Assembly: GCF_000364445.2 (NCBI RefSeq)
Contig: NZ_CP043538.1
Span: forward strand, 722,501-786,500
DNA from: Methylobacterium mesophilicum SR1.6/6
GTDB taxonomy: Bacteria; Pseudomonadota; Alphaproteobacteria; Rhizobiales; Beijerinckiaceae
Direction: 5' to 3'
Length of the DNA: 64,000 bases
Part shown: piece after piece, positions 38,654-47,825 of the stretch
Layout of the letters: the number at the start of each line of letters is the position of its first letter
How positions within the stretch are numbered: the stretch's first letter is position 1
Notes under the pieces: model-generated
Databases searched by the model: none
The model's input: only the letters and a program-made list of their open reading frames with translations
Told to the model about the DNA's origin: nothing
Made by a program: the position numbers and the translations under genes

Positions 38654-39133
38654 ATGATGACAGACCCACGTCCCGCGGGCGCCGCCGCGCCTCGCCCATC
38701 CCTCCGCGCATCCGGCCGCTCTGCGAAGACGAAACTCACCGACGTCGTGGTCGTGTGCCGCAAATGCGCCAAGCGGCAGGGCCTGCGGGTGCGGACCGTT
38801 CGCGAGCGCCTGAAGAAGGCCAGCAAGCACGCCGGAAAGTGCGCCGCGGATGCGAAGTCCGGACCCAGGAGGAAGCTCTGCATCGTCGAAGCGGGCTGCC
38901 TCGGCCCCTGCCCCAAGCGGGCGCTGGCGGTCGCCACCGGCGCGAGCCTCGCGGCCGGCCGAGTCATGCTGCTCGATCCCGATTCCAGCCCGCAGGAGGC
39001 TCTGGCGGCGATCCTCGGCCCCGCCTTGCCGCCCGCGCCGGCCCCCGATCCTGCGCGCCGGTCCGTCCCCGAATTCGGCCCCATTACCGCTCTAGCGGCG
39101 GTATCTTCTGACGAATCGCCTCCGATCCGTTGA
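38654..39133 (+). CDS. Cys-rich DUF1636-type, ferredoxin-like protein
   Basis: 159 residues. Cys35-x2-Cys38, Cys63, and Cys76-x5-Cys82-x3-Cys86 in KLCIVEAGCLGPCPKRA resemble thioredoxin-like [2Fe-2S] ferredoxins and DUF1636 proteins. About 25 N-terminal residues are low-complexity. Role unknown; DUF1636 genes are sometimes near metal or cobalamin genes, but none is here. Two adjacent ATG codons (38654, 38657) are possible starts. Confidence 0.72.
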   Translation: MMTDPRPAGAAAPRPSLRASGRSAKTKLTDVVVVCRKCAKRQGLRVRTVRERLKKASKHAGKCAADAKSGPRRKLCIVEAGCLGPCPKRALAVATGASLAAGRVMLLDPDSSPQEALAAILGPALPPAPAPDPARRSVPEFGPITALAAVSSDESPPIR

Positions 39134-39197
39134 CCGGCCCGAACCTGGAGCGCCCGCGCTTGCCCACCTCCCGACGCGCAACCGGCACGCCCCGGCC

Positions 39198-40265
39198 GTG
39201 AGCGGAGACCGCGCATCCTGGACGCGCCGGGTCGCCCGGGCCGCGCTGCGCCGCCTGCCGCTGCTCGGCACCCTGGTCGGGCTCGGCCTCGCGGTCTGGC
39301 TCGTGGCGACCAACGATCTCGGGTCCGTGGCCGCGGCGTTCGGACGGATCGGCATGGCGGGCTTCGTCGGCGTCACCCTCGTGCGGGCGCTCGTGGTGAT
39401 CCTGTGCGGCATCGCGTGGGCGCGCATCCTCGACGGGCTCTCGCCCGCACCCGCAGCGGCCTGCCTGATCCTGCGCTTCGTGCGCGAGGGCATCAACGTC
39501 CTGCTGCCCGTCGCGTCGGTCGGCGGCGACGTCCTCGGCGCGCGGCTCCTCACCTTCTGGGGTGTCGCCGGGTCGCTGGCGGCCGCCTCGGTGCTCGCCG
39601 ACCTGCTGTTCCAGGTTGGAACGCTCGCCCTGTTCGCCGGGCTCGGGGCGGCGCTGCTCAGCCGCGTCGAGGGGGCGGCGGCGGCCGAACTCGCGGATTG
39701 GACGCTGCGGGCGCTCGCCGCGGCGGGTTTCGCGGTCGCGGCCTTCTTCGCGCTCCAGCGCACCGGGATCGTGCGGATGATCGAGGACCGCGTCAGCGCC
39801 CTCGGCCGGCGCTTCGTACGCGAGACCGAGGCGCGCCCGGAGCCACTCCGGCGCATCCAGGGCGCCCTGGACGCGGTCTGGGCGCCGGGGCGGCGCGGGC
39901 ATCTCGCCCAGTCCTTCGCCCTGCACGCGCTCGCTTGGCTCCTCGGCACGGCCGAGGTCTTCGTCGTCCTCACCTGCATCGGGATCGACACCGTCAGCCT
40001 GTCGGACATCCTCGTGATCGAGGCGCTCAGCCAAGCGATCAAGGCCGCCGCCTTCCTGGTCCCGAGCGGGCTCGGCGTGCAGGAGGGCGGCCTCGTGCTG
40101 GTCTGCGGCCTGTTCGGCATCGACGCCGGCACGGCAATCGCCCTGTCGCTCGCCCGCCGCGTGCCCGACGTGGTGCTGGGCCTCCCGGCGCTCCTCGTCT
40201 GGCAGAACCTGGAGGCGCGGCGCGCCGGCGTGCGCGCGGCGACCCCGACCTGCGACCGTCCGTGA
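39198..40265 (+). CDS. hpnL: Flippase-like membrane protein, HpnL-type
   Basis: 355-residue integral membrane protein of the lysylphosphatidylglycerol-synthase transmembrane family with about eight helices. Features include FVREGINVLLPVASVGGDVL early and ALSQAIKAAAFLVPSGLGVQ with EGG late. This pattern matches the hopanoid-associated protein HpnL. GTG start at 39198. It overlaps or abuts fliP (possible GTGA at 40262-40265), an unexpected partner. No other hopanoid gene is in the window, so the symbol rests on sequence pattern alone. Confidence 0.7.
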   Translation: MSGDRASWTRRVARAALRRLPLLGTLVGLGLAVWLVATNDLGSVAAAFGRIGMAGFVGVTLVRALVVILCGIAWARILDGLSPAPAAACLILRFVREGINVLLPVASVGGDVLGARLLTFWGVAGSLAAASVLADLLFQVGTLALFAGLGAALLSRVEGAAAAELADWTLRALAAAGFAVAAFFALQRTGIVRMIEDRVSALGRRFVRETEARPEPLRRIQGALDAVWAPGRRGHLAQSFALHALAWLLGTAEVFVVLTCIGIDTVSLSDILVIEALSQAIKAAAFLVPSGLGVQEGGLVLVCGLFGIDAGTAIALSLARRVPDVVLGLPALLVWQNLEARRAGVRAATPTCDRP

Positions 40266-40270
40266 CGCCG

Positions 40271-41050
40271 ATGCCCGCCGTGCCGACCCGTCCGAAGTGC
40301 CTCGCGCGGCGCCGGTCCCGATTCCTCGGACTGGCGGGGCTGGCCGCGCTGGCCGGCGCGGCGCTCACAACCGGGCCGGCGCTTGCGCAGAGCGTCACCC
40401 TCGACCTGGGTGCCGGTGGCACCACCGAGCGCGCACTCCAGCTCGTCGCGCTGATCACCGTGCTGGCGGTCGCGCCCTCGGTTCTCGTGATGACCACGGC
40501 CTTCACACGGATCGTGGTCGTGCTCTCGATCCTGCGCTCGGCGCTGGGCACCCAGACGGCGCCGCCGACCGCCGTGATCGTCAGCCTGGCGCTGTTCCTG
40601 ACCGCCTTCGTGATGGCGCCGACCGGCCGGGCCGCCTACAGCGCCGGCATCGAACCCCTGGTTGCGGGACGGATCACCCAGACGCAGGCTTTCGAGCGCG
40701 CGTCGGCGCCGCTCAAGACGTTCATGCTGCGCAACGTGCGCGAAAAGGACCTCAAGCTGTTCCTCGATCTCGCGAAGGTGCCGGTACCGAAGGGACCAGA
40801 CGATATCGGGCTCGAAATCGTGACCCCGGCCTTCATGATCTCGGAGTTACGCCGCGCCTTCGAGATCGGCTTCCTGCTGTTCATCCCGTTCCTGATCATC
40901 GACTTGGTGGTCGCCTCGGTTCTGATGGCCATCGGCATGATGATGGTGCCGCCGGCCTCAGTCTCGCTGCCGTTCAAGCTGATCTTCTTCGTGCTGGTCG
41001 ACGGGTGGACCTTGGTGGCGGGATCTCTTGTTCAGAGTTACGGCGGATAA
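40271..41050 (+). CDS. fliP: Flagellar export apparatus protein FliP
   Basis: 259-residue core component of the flagellar type III export gate. A signal-like N-terminus ending GPALAQ is followed by the conserved helices: LITVLAVAPSVLVMTTAFTR, then IVVVLSILRSALGTQTAPPT, LALFLTAFVMAP, the motif FMLRNVREKDLKLFLDLA, and FMISELRRAFEIGFLLFIPF. ATG 40271 is used; a GTG at 40262 would overlap the hpnL stop. fliQ and fliR are not next to it. Confidence 0.95.
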   Translation: MPAVPTRPKCLARRRSRFLGLAGLAALAGAALTTGPALAQSVTLDLGAGGTTERALQLVALITVLAVAPSVLVMTTAFTRIVVVLSILRSALGTQTAPPTAVIVSLALFLTAFVMAPTGRAAYSAGIEPLVAGRITQTQAFERASAPLKTFMLRNVREKDLKLFLDLAKVPVPKGPDDIGLEIVTPAFMISELRRAFEIGFLLFIPFLIIDLVVASVLMAIGMMMVPPASVSLPFKLIFFVLVDGWTLVAGSLVQSYGG

Positions 41051-41088
41051 CGAATTTGCGATGACATAGCGGAGTCTTCAGGTCGTCT

Positions 41089-41103
41089 TTAATGGACCTT
41101 TAG
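41089..41103. promoter_or_regulatory. CtrA-like site upstream of TadE-like genes
   Basis: TTAA-N7-TTAG, one mismatch to TTAA-N7-TTAA. It ends only 22 bp before the chosen ATG, which is tight for an activator site unless the transcript has almost no leader or the true start is further in. Confidence 0.35.
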
Positions 41104-41125
41104 CACTCTCGTGCGAGCATGCCGC

Positions 41126-41668
41126 ATGCTTTTGCTACGTCGATATACGCGCGATCGGAAGGGTGCCGCAGCGGTCGAGTTCGCCCTCGTCGCGGCGATG
41201 CTGATCATGACGATCCTGTTCGTCATGACGGTGGCCTTGATCCTGTTCATCAACCAGTCCCTCGACTACGCGGCGACCCGCGCGTCGCGGCAGATCATGA
41301 CCGGCGCGGCACAAGCCAGCACCATGGACCAGGCCGGCTTCCGGACCGTGCTGTGCGGCTACCTGCCGTCGATGGTGAAGTGCAGCAACGTGGTGATCAA
41401 CCTCTACGTCGTGCCGACCGGAACCTCGCCGAGCGGCTATTACAGCTACGTCAAGTCGGACATGAGTGGCCTGCAGATGCCGCCCCTGACGCCGGGCTCC
41501 GGCCAGTACACGCTGGGTTCACGCGGCGCCTATCAGTTCCTGCTGGTTGTCTACCCGATCACGTTCCTGCCGGCGGCCTTCGCGTCGATCCTCGGCGGCG
41601 CGACCTACAACGGCTCCCCGGCCTTCCTGACGGTCTCCACGGCGGCCTTCCGCAACGAGCTGTTCTGA
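41126..41668 (+). CDS. TadE-like pseudopilin/assembly protein
   Basis: 180 residues. A basic stretch then GAAAVEFALVAAMLIMTILF, the TadE/TadF prepilin-like motif with the conserved Glu five residues into the hydrophobic helix. The rest is a small periplasmic domain. Tad pili mediate surface attachment. GTG at 41111 is an alternative start; neither start has a good ribosome site. Overlaps the next gene by one base in TGATG. Confidence 0.82.
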   Translation: MLLLRRYTRDRKGAAAVEFALVAAMLIMTILFVMTVALILFINQSLDYAATRASRQIMTGAAQASTMDQAGFRTVLCGYLPSMVKCSNVVINLYVVPTGTSPSGYYSYVKSDMSGLQMPPLTPGSGQYTLGSRGAYQFLLVVYPITFLPAAFASILGGATYNGSPAFLTVSTAAFRNELF

Positions 41669-42381
41669 TGGTTGGCGCGATCCCCTCGCCGGCGCGCCGC
41701 TTCGGCGCGGACACGCGGGCGGTGTCGGCGGTCGAGTTTGCGCTGATCTTCCCGGTGCTGCTGATCCTCATGATCGCCGGGACGCAGCTCGTCACCTACA
41801 TCAACGCGACGCGCAAAGTGGAGCTGATCGCTCAGTCGATCAGCCAGATGCTGTCGCAGGCGCAGCCGCCGCAGAACGGCACGGTCGCCACCGTCAACGC
41901 CGCGGACCTGCATTTCAGCTTCGATTCGTCCCTCGTCCTGTTCCCGTACCTCATGAAGGACGCGTCCCGGCAGGGCCTGCAATGGTGGCAGGACATCACC
42001 ATCACCTTCGCGTCGGTCACCTTCCAACCGACCGCCTCAAACTGCCCGAGTACGAGCGACCAGAGCAACTGCTTTGCGGCGAACGTCGTCTGGACCAGCA
42101 CGGGGACCAGCGGCGGCAACTACCGTCCCTGCACGCCCACCCAGCTTCCGGCCGACAACGCGGCACCGCCGAGCCGCACGACGCTGCCCCGTTCGGTCTT
42201 CGGACCGGGCTCCCTCCTTGCGGTCGACGTTGTCTTCAACTTCAAGCCGAGCTTCGGCGCGCGGTTCATCCCGGCCGTGCGGATCGCCCGCTCGATGTAC
42301 GTGCAGCCGCGCTACGCCACGCTCGTCAACTTCGACCCGACGGGCAACGATGGAATCGCCACGAAATGTCCCGGCTACTGA
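41668..42381 (+). CDS. TadE-family pilus assembly-like protein
   Basis: 237 residues. N-terminal AVSAVEFALIFPVLLILMIA is a TadE-type processing site and helix with conserved Glu. The periplasmic domain has two Cys pairs (SNCPSTSDQSNC and RPCTP...TKCPGY). ATG shares a base with the preceding stop. Overlaps the vWA protein that follows by 16 nt, so the three are one operon. Confidence 0.82.
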   Translation: MVGAIPSPARRFGADTRAVSAVEFALIFPVLLILMIAGTQLVTYINATRKVELIAQSISQMLSQAQPPQNGTVATVNAADLHFSFDSSLVLFPYLMKDASRQGLQWWQDITITFASVTFQPTASNCPSTSDQSNCFAANVVWTSTGTSGGNYRPCTPTQLPADNAAPPSRTTLPRSVFGPGSLLAVDVVFNFKPSFGARFIPAVRIARSMYVQPRYATLVNFDPTGNDGIATKCPGY

Positions 42382-43814
42382 ACCCGGTCCGCCGCCTCCG
42401 TGACCGGGCGGCGTCCCTGCTCCGGGCGCGATCCGGCAACGTGACGATTCTGTTCGCGTTCAGCCTGCTGCCGATGGTCGGCCTGATCGGCTACGGCGTC
42501 GATTACGGCGTGGCGATCACCGACAAGGCGAAGCTCGATGCCGCCGCGGACGCGGCCGCCATCGCGGGAGTCGTTTCGGCCAAGGCCTATTTCGCGACAA
42601 ACCCGATCCAGAGCAACCTCACCGCCAACGCCTTCGCGGCAGGCACCGCCCAGGCGACCAACGCGTTCACGGTCAATGCCGGCTCGGTGCCGTTTGCCCA
42701 GGTGCAGTTGCAGACACCGCAGCTCAGCCGCACCGGCCAGACGATCAAGTCGACGGTCAGCTACACGGCCACGATCAAGAACAATTTCGGCCAGCTTTTC
42801 CGGACGCCGACTACGACCATCGGCAACACGGTCACGGCCTCGGCTGACCTGCCCAGCTACCTCGACTTCTACCTCCTGCTCGACGTGTCCGGCTCCATGG
42901 GCCTGCCGGCCACGAGCACCGGCATGACGCAACTCGCCGCCAGCAACAGGGACATGTGGTCGGACTACAAGCAGGGCTGCCAGTTCGCCTGCCACTTCCC
43001 GGGCTATACCGGCTGGAATCTCGCGGCCGGCAAGATCCAGCTGCGGTCGGACGCACTGAACAACGCGGTCTGCTCCCTCATCACCCGGGCTTCCAACCCG
43101 TCGATGGCGAACCAGTATCGGGTCGGCCTCTACCCGTTCATCAACCAGATGGGCACGCTCGCCGACATCAACAGCTCGATCGCGACGCTGAACAGCAAAG
43201 CTCAATGCGGACAAACCTGGCCGCTCGCCCTGACGAACCTCCTCGATACCGGGACCACCCAGCTTTACAGCCTCAGTGATCCGAGCACGGGCACGGGTGC
43301 CGGGGGGACGCATTTCGAGGTCGTCCTGCCGCAGATGAAGACCACCATCACGGCAGCGGGCGGCTTCGGCGACGGCTCCAGTGCGCTCGTGCGGCGGCCC
43401 TTCGTTTTCCTGGTCACCGACGGCATGCAGAACGGCCAGCACTTCGCCATCAACCAGAACGGAAAATACTACTATCCCGGCAACCCCTCGACCTTCCCGG
43501 GCTACGCGGCCGGCAACTGGGACGGCTCACAGCCGTCCCAGATCGATCCGTCGCTCTGCTCGGCGCTGAAGACTGCGGGCGCGACGATCTCGGTCCTCTA
43601 CATCCCCTACAACATCATCAGCTTCACGGATTACGGCGGCGGCATCGCCTGGGAGAACAACCGCGTGAACGGCTTCAGCCCGACCCTCGCGACCCCGCTC
43701 CAAAGCTGCGCGTCGCCGGGCTTCTTCTACACGGCCAACAGCCCGAGCGACATCACGGCGGCGCTCAACGCGATGTTCGATCAGGCCCTACAGGTGGCGC
43801 ACCTGACGCGTTAG
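42366..43814 (+). CDS. TadG-like von Willebrand factor A protein
   Basis: 482 residues. N-terminal GNVTILFAFSLLPMVGLIGY is the TadG pilus-assembly helix and IDYGVAITDKAKLDAAADAA-like sequence follows. A vWA domain starts near residue 165, with the metal-site motif DVSGS at 173-177. The domain contains FVFLVTDGMQN and a long insertion with Cys. Such proteins are thought to be surface or pilus-associated adhesins. The Tad secretion ATPase and platform genes are not in the window. Confidence 0.82.
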   Translation: MSRLLNPVRRLRDRAASLLRARSGNVTILFAFSLLPMVGLIGYGVDYGVAITDKAKLDAAADAAAIAGVVSAKAYFATNPIQSNLTANAFAAGTAQATNAFTVNAGSVPFAQVQLQTPQLSRTGQTIKSTVSYTATIKNNFGQLFRTPTTTIGNTVTASADLPSYLDFYLLLDVSGSMGLPATSTGMTQLAASNRDMWSDYKQGCQFACHFPGYTGWNLAAGKIQLRSDALNNAVCSLITRASNPSMANQYRVGLYPFINQMGTLADINSSIATLNSKAQCGQTWPLALTNLLDTGTTQLYSLSDPSTGTGAGGTHFEVVLPQMKTTITAAGGFGDGSSALVRRPFVFLVTDGMQNGQHFAINQNGKYYYPGNPSTFPGYAAGNWDGSQPSQIDPSLCSALKTAGATISVLYIPYNIISFTDYGGGIAWENNRVNGFSPTLATPLQSCASPGFFYTANSPSDITAALNAMFDQALQVAHLTR

Positions 43815-43826
43815 GACGGGTCCGCG

Positions 43827-44300
43827 TCAGGATTCGACGATCCGGATCGACGCGAAGCCTTCCGCGGAGGTCGGCAGCTCGAACAGGCGGTCCACCGATC
43901 GGATGCTCGCCTCCGGGACGCGCCCGTCGAGGGGGCGCTGCTGGTTCCGCTCCAGGGCGACGGGCAACAGCGTTCGGATCCAGACGGCGTCCGCGGGCGC
44001 GCCGAACCCGCGCGCGATGGCGATGACGGATGCCCGATGCCGCGCGCTCGTCGGCACGGCATCGACGTAGACCGTCGCGGTGTCCCGCTCCTGCCGGGCG
44101 ATCCGGGTGGACTTGCCCGCCCCCTGAAGGCCGCAGACGACGACCACCCCTCGGACCGATCCGGTGGCCACAGCCGTGCGCAGGGCCGCGCGCAGGGCCT
44201 CTCGGGCCAGCCGCCACGCCTCGGCGCTCCGTTCCGGCGTCCAGACACGGACGCCCTCGATCTCCAGGAAGGCGTCCGGATCGATGAAGACGGGGCTCAC
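43827..44300 (-). CDS. P-loop NTPase / kinase-like protein
   Basis: 157 residues with an intact Walker A GLQGAGKS preceded by a VVVVC beta strand, near residues 50-65. VYVDAVPTSARHRASVIAIA follows, as in small AAA/zeta-toxin or kinase-like proteins. Substrate unknown. GTG at 44300 overlaps the stop of the TPR gene (GTGA), so the two are co-translated. Confidence 0.7.
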   Translation of the reverse strand: MSPVFIDPDAFLEIEGVRVWTPERSAEAWRLAREALRAALRTAVATGSVRGVVVVCGLQGAGKSTRIARQERDTATVYVDAVPTSARHRASVIAIARGFGAPADAVWIRTLLPVALERNQQRPLDGRVPEASIRSVDRLFELPTSAEGFASIRIVES

Positions 44301-47300
44301 CCCGGCGGCGCCGCGGTGGCGGCGGCGCTGCTCTGCTGCTCGGCGGGTGCTCCTTCACCGACGGCCTCCGGCCGGCCCCGGTCAGGGGTCGCAGCCTCCG
44401 GGTAGCGCTTGCGATACTCGGCCAGGAAGGCCGAGAGGGTTTCGGCCTTCGTGGCGCGGGCCGCGATGGCGCGGAAGCCGGGCGCCCGGGTCGGGTTCGC
44501 GCCCGTCAGAAGCGCGAAGGTGCGTGCGTCCGGGCTCGCCGCCATCGCCTCCGAGAACTTCGCCTTCAGCCGTTCCAGCCCGATCGACTCGCCGGCGAGG
44601 TCGTAGGCGATCGCGGCGCGCACGGCGTCGGTCCGGGACTGGTCATCGAGAGCCTGGCCCGACTGCCACATCTCGCCGAGCAGCGCCTCGTGCGCCTCCC
44701 CGGCCTCGCGCCACCGGCGGGCGCCCCAGTAGATGTCGGCCCGCAGGCGCTCGATGTCGGGACCGCTCTCGCCCTCCAGCGTCTCCAGGGCGAGGTCGGT
44801 GCGGGTGAGATCCGACAGGGCGCGGGCCCGGATCAGGCCGCGGGCACGCTTCAGCTCGCCGGGAAGCTCGGGCAGGTCGGTGGCGTCGAGCGCCTGCAGC
44901 GCCCGCATCGGCTTGTCGTCCATGAGCCGCACCGTGGCGAGGCGGGCGGCCACCGCCGCGCGCGCCGGCCCGGTGAGCCGGTTGTCGATCTGATACTGGA
45001 GCAGGTCGGCGGCGGAATCGAGCAGGTCCAGACCGACCAGACGGTCGGCGAGCCGGCGCACGACCTCGTCGCCACGTCGGCCAATCGGGCTCAGCTCACG
45101 AAAGTCGAAGAACAGCGCGACGGCCTGGACCCCCGGGAGGCTGTCGCCCTTCTCGGTGAGGTAGAGGCTCTCGAACGCGGCCTGAGCCTCGCGCGACAGC
45201 GCCTCCGAGGTGGAGGCGTTCGGCGCGAAGGCATTGGCCCGGCGCACCGCCGTGAAGGCGTCGCGCCAGCGGCCAGCGCTGAGGTAGAGGCGCGCGAGGC
45301 CGGCGGTGATGGCATCCTCGACCGGGCCGCCGTGCCAGGTCAGAGCGAGCCGCTCCAGGCGCTCGATGGCGGCATCGAGGGTGAGCTTGCCGGCGGCCCG
45401 GGCGAGGAGCGCCCCGCGCAGGCTCGCCTCCACCGAGACCGGGCGCACGGCCGTCTGGTCCAGGCGGGCGTAGGCGTCCAGGGCCGCCTCGGTCTGCCCG
45501 GTCGCCTCGGCGACGCGGGCTCGGACCAGGGCGAGCCGGTCCCGGATCCAGAGGTGCAGGTCACGCTCCGCCTCAGCCCGGGCGGCCGCAGTCTCGACGT
45601 CGCCCGTCTCGATGGCCGATTCGGCCGCGGCGGCCCGGATGGTCTGCGCGAGATCCGCCGGATAGCTCTTGGCCAGCGGCAGGACCTTGAGGAATCCTGT
45701 CTCGGCCGCCTTCCAGTCGCCGAGTCCGGCCGAGGTCATGGCGCGCCAAAGGGCGGCCTCGGCATCGTCGGCGAGGGTGGGCACCGCCAGGACCTTCAAG
45801 GCCTCCGCGTGCCGCCCGAGGCGCACGAGTGCCAGACCGCGCAGCAGCGCGATGTCGCGCTGCGCGGCCAGCAGCGGGTCGTCGGCGGCCGCAGCCTCGA
45901 GCGCCGCCAACCCCTCCGAATCGAGTCCGTTGGCGAACTCGGCGCGGGCGAGGGCGAGACGCGCCGGGCCGCGCTCGGACGGCGTCGCGGCGGCCGCCGC
46001 GGCGGCCAGCCCGCGCAGGGTTTCGCGCACGTTGCCGATACGCGCCCGCTCCCAGGCCTCGGGCGCGACCGCGAGGGTCCCGGTCTCGGCGAGGATGGGA
46101 TCGGGCCTCCGTAAAGTCGCGGACGCGGCGAGGCCTCCTGCCCGGCCGATCGTGACGACGTCGAGGTCGGGCCGGACCTCAAGGTCGTCGGCGCTGGCCT
46201 GCACCGCGAGGCCGTGCCGGCTCGGCAGGATCTCGAAATCCACGAAGCGTCGGCTCTTCGGATTCCCCACGGGTCGCTGCGCCGCCGAGGTGACCACCGC
46301 GATGCGCTCGCCGTCGAGGTCGAGCCACGTCGCCGAGCCGGGTCGCGGCAAGGCCAGCGAGACGGCGATCCGGCCCAAGGGGTCGGGCTTGCGCACGGGA
46401 TCGATGGTGTCGCTTGGGCTGAGGGCCTCGCCCGCCGAGAGCTCCCAGGCCGGCCCATTCCCGGTGGCGACGGCGTTCAGATCGACGAGGCGGCCAAGCG
46501 GCACCGGGAAGCGCAGGATCGTGAGCGGGCCCCTCCGCTCGGGCGCGCCCGCCGGGGCCAGACCCTGGCTTGTCGCCGGCACGGCGACCGGCTCGGCGGT
46601 CTCAAAGGCTAGCGTGGCGATGCCGCCGCGCTCGAAAAGGACGGCGGGCGGCAGGGTGTGAAATGGGAAGACAAGGCCCGAGCCCGCCTTGCGGGTCGGC
46701 GCAGCCTCGGGCGGCCGCTCCGGGACGGCTGCTGCCGCGGCGCGCACAGGCGGCACGGGCGGGGGCGCAGGCCGGGGCGCCGCAGCGGCCGGCTCCGCCG
46801 AGGGTCCGGGCACCTCGACGACGGTCTTGGCGGTCTCGGGGGCCTTGCGCCGCACCGCGTCGAGGAAGAAGGCCCCGTCCTCACGCTCGGTCCCGATCGT
46901 GTACCCGTCCTCGGGGGTGACGAGGAGGCTGGCCGAGGTCGAATCGGCGTCGGTCGCGATTTTGGCGATGCCGGGGCGCGGGCGCCCGCGGGTTTCGCCC
47001 GGGTCGATCGTCCAGGACCCGACCACGCGCAGGCGCGTCGCCGTCCCCTCGGCGGTCACCGTGGTGACCGCCTCGTTCGGCAGGCGCAGCGACAGACGCG
47101 TCAGCGTCGGAAGCCGCGCGATCTCCAGGGCAAGGGGCTTGCGCACCGGCTCGGGGATGCGCGCCTTGAGCGCTTCCTCGGCGGCGTGGGCCCGTCGGGC
47201 GAGTTCCGCCACCACCTCGGGCGGCAGCGGCGGCGGCAGGCCGGACCACCCCTCCGGCAACAGGTCGACGAAGACGCGCTCGCCCGCCGTCTGCAGGTTG

Positions 47301-47677
47301 ATCCGGTAGGGTCTCTGCAGGGCGACCCGCAGGCCGGTCCCGTCCGGATCGCGCCGGACGCTCGACACGTAGACGGGCATCTCCTCGGCGAGGCGCTCGG
47401 GGCCGGCCGCGATGCGCTCGCCGTAGCCGAGCAGCAGCATGCCGCCTGCGAGCTTGGCCTTCACCGAGACGGGCTTGTCGAAGGTGAGGACGATCCGGCC
47501 GTAGCCGCCCGGGCCGGTCCCCGATTCGCTGCCCTTTGCGCCAGTCAGTTTGGCCGCAAGGGCTGGATCGATCGCCGCCAGATAGGCAACCGGCAGGGCC
47601 AGCACGGGCAGAGACGCGCGCAGCATCCACGCGCCGAACCCTCGACCGATCCGGGGTCGCCCGCCCACCGCTGCCAT
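44297..47677 (-). CDS. Large exported TPR-repeat protein
   Basis: 1,126 residues. MLRASLPVLALPVAYLAAID then PALAAKLTG, from residue 18, is a signal or anchor segment. Residues about 45-140 resemble an AMIN-like domain (GYGRIVLTFDKPVSVKAKLA). A Pro/Ala-rich linker follows near 290-345. From about 560 to the end lie helical TPR-like repeats. No catalytic motif seen. Likely a periplasmic scaffold. Preceded by a CtrA-like site and IalB; coupled to the P-loop gene. ATG 47677 is preferred to GTG 47737, as it leaves room for a leader after the CtrA-like box. Confidence 0.72.
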   Translation of the reverse strand: MAAVGGRPRIGRGFGAWMLRASLPVLALPVAYLAAIDPALAAKLTGAKGSESGTGPGGYGRIVLTFDKPVSVKAKLAGGMLLLGYGERIAAGPERLAEEMPVYVSSVRRDPDGTGLRVALQRPYRINLQTAGERVFVDLLPEGWSGLPPPLPPEVVAELARRAHAAEEALKARIPEPVRKPLALEIARLPTLTRLSLRLPNEAVTTVTAEGTATRLRVVGSWTIDPGETRGRPRPGIAKIATDADSTSASLLVTPEDGYTIGTEREDGAFFLDAVRRKAPETAKTVVEVPGPSAEPAAAAPRPAPPPVPPVRAAAAAVPERPPEAAPTRKAGSGLVFPFHTLPPAVLFERGGIATLAFETAEPVAVPATSQGLAPAGAPERRGPLTILRFPVPLGRLVDLNAVATGNGPAWELSAGEALSPSDTIDPVRKPDPLGRIAVSLALPRPGSATWLDLDGERIAVVTSAAQRPVGNPKSRRFVDFEILPSRHGLAVQASADDLEVRPDLDVVTIGRAGGLAASATLRRPDPILAETGTLAVAPEAWERARIGNVRETLRGLAAAAAAATPSERGPARLALARAEFANGLDSEGLAALEAAAADDPLLAAQRDIALLRGLALVRLGRHAEALKVLAVPTLADDAEAALWRAMTSAGLGDWKAAETGFLKVLPLAKSYPADLAQTIRAAAAESAIETGDVETAAARAEAERDLHLWIRDRLALVRARVAEATGQTEAALDAYARLDQTAVRPVSVEASLRGALLARAAGKLTLDAAIERLERLALTWHGGPVEDAITAGLARLYLSAGRWRDAFTAVRRANAFAPNASTSEALSREAQAAFESLYLTEKGDSLPGVQAVALFFDFRELSPIGRRGDEVVRRLADRLVGLDLLDSAADLLQYQIDNRLTGPARAAVAARLATVRLMDDKPMRALQALDATDLPELPGELKRARGLIRARALSDLTRTDLALETLEGESGPDIERLRADIYWGARRWREAGEAHEALLGEMWQSGQALDDQSRTDAVRAAIAYDLAGESIGLERLKAKFSEAMAASPDARTFALLTGANPTRAPGFRAIAARATKAETLSAFLAEYRKRYPEAATPDRGRPEAVGEGAPAEQQSSAAATAAPPG

Positions 47678-47765
47678 CGCCTCGCCGACCCATCCCGGCG
47701 CGCGCGGCACCGGCGGGGCCGCGGCGCACGGCGCCACATCTCGGCGGGATCCTGAGGCAGGGCAG

Positions 47766-47780
47766 CTAACGCTGCCTTAA
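47766..47780. promoter_or_regulatory. CtrA-like site upstream of TPR gene
   Basis: On the minus strand TTAA-N7-TTAG, one mismatch to TTAA-N7-TTAA, 89 bp before the ATG at 47677. The spacing suits an activator-dependent promoter. Confidence 0.45.
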
Positions 47781-47825
47781 CCGTACCCCGAAAATCGACC
47801 GGGTTCCGGCGGAACGAACCTGCCC

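Noticed and set aside
44690..46114. A 474-codon plus-strand frame over the TPR gene
   Set aside because: Antisense shadow; no start signal and repetitive composition.
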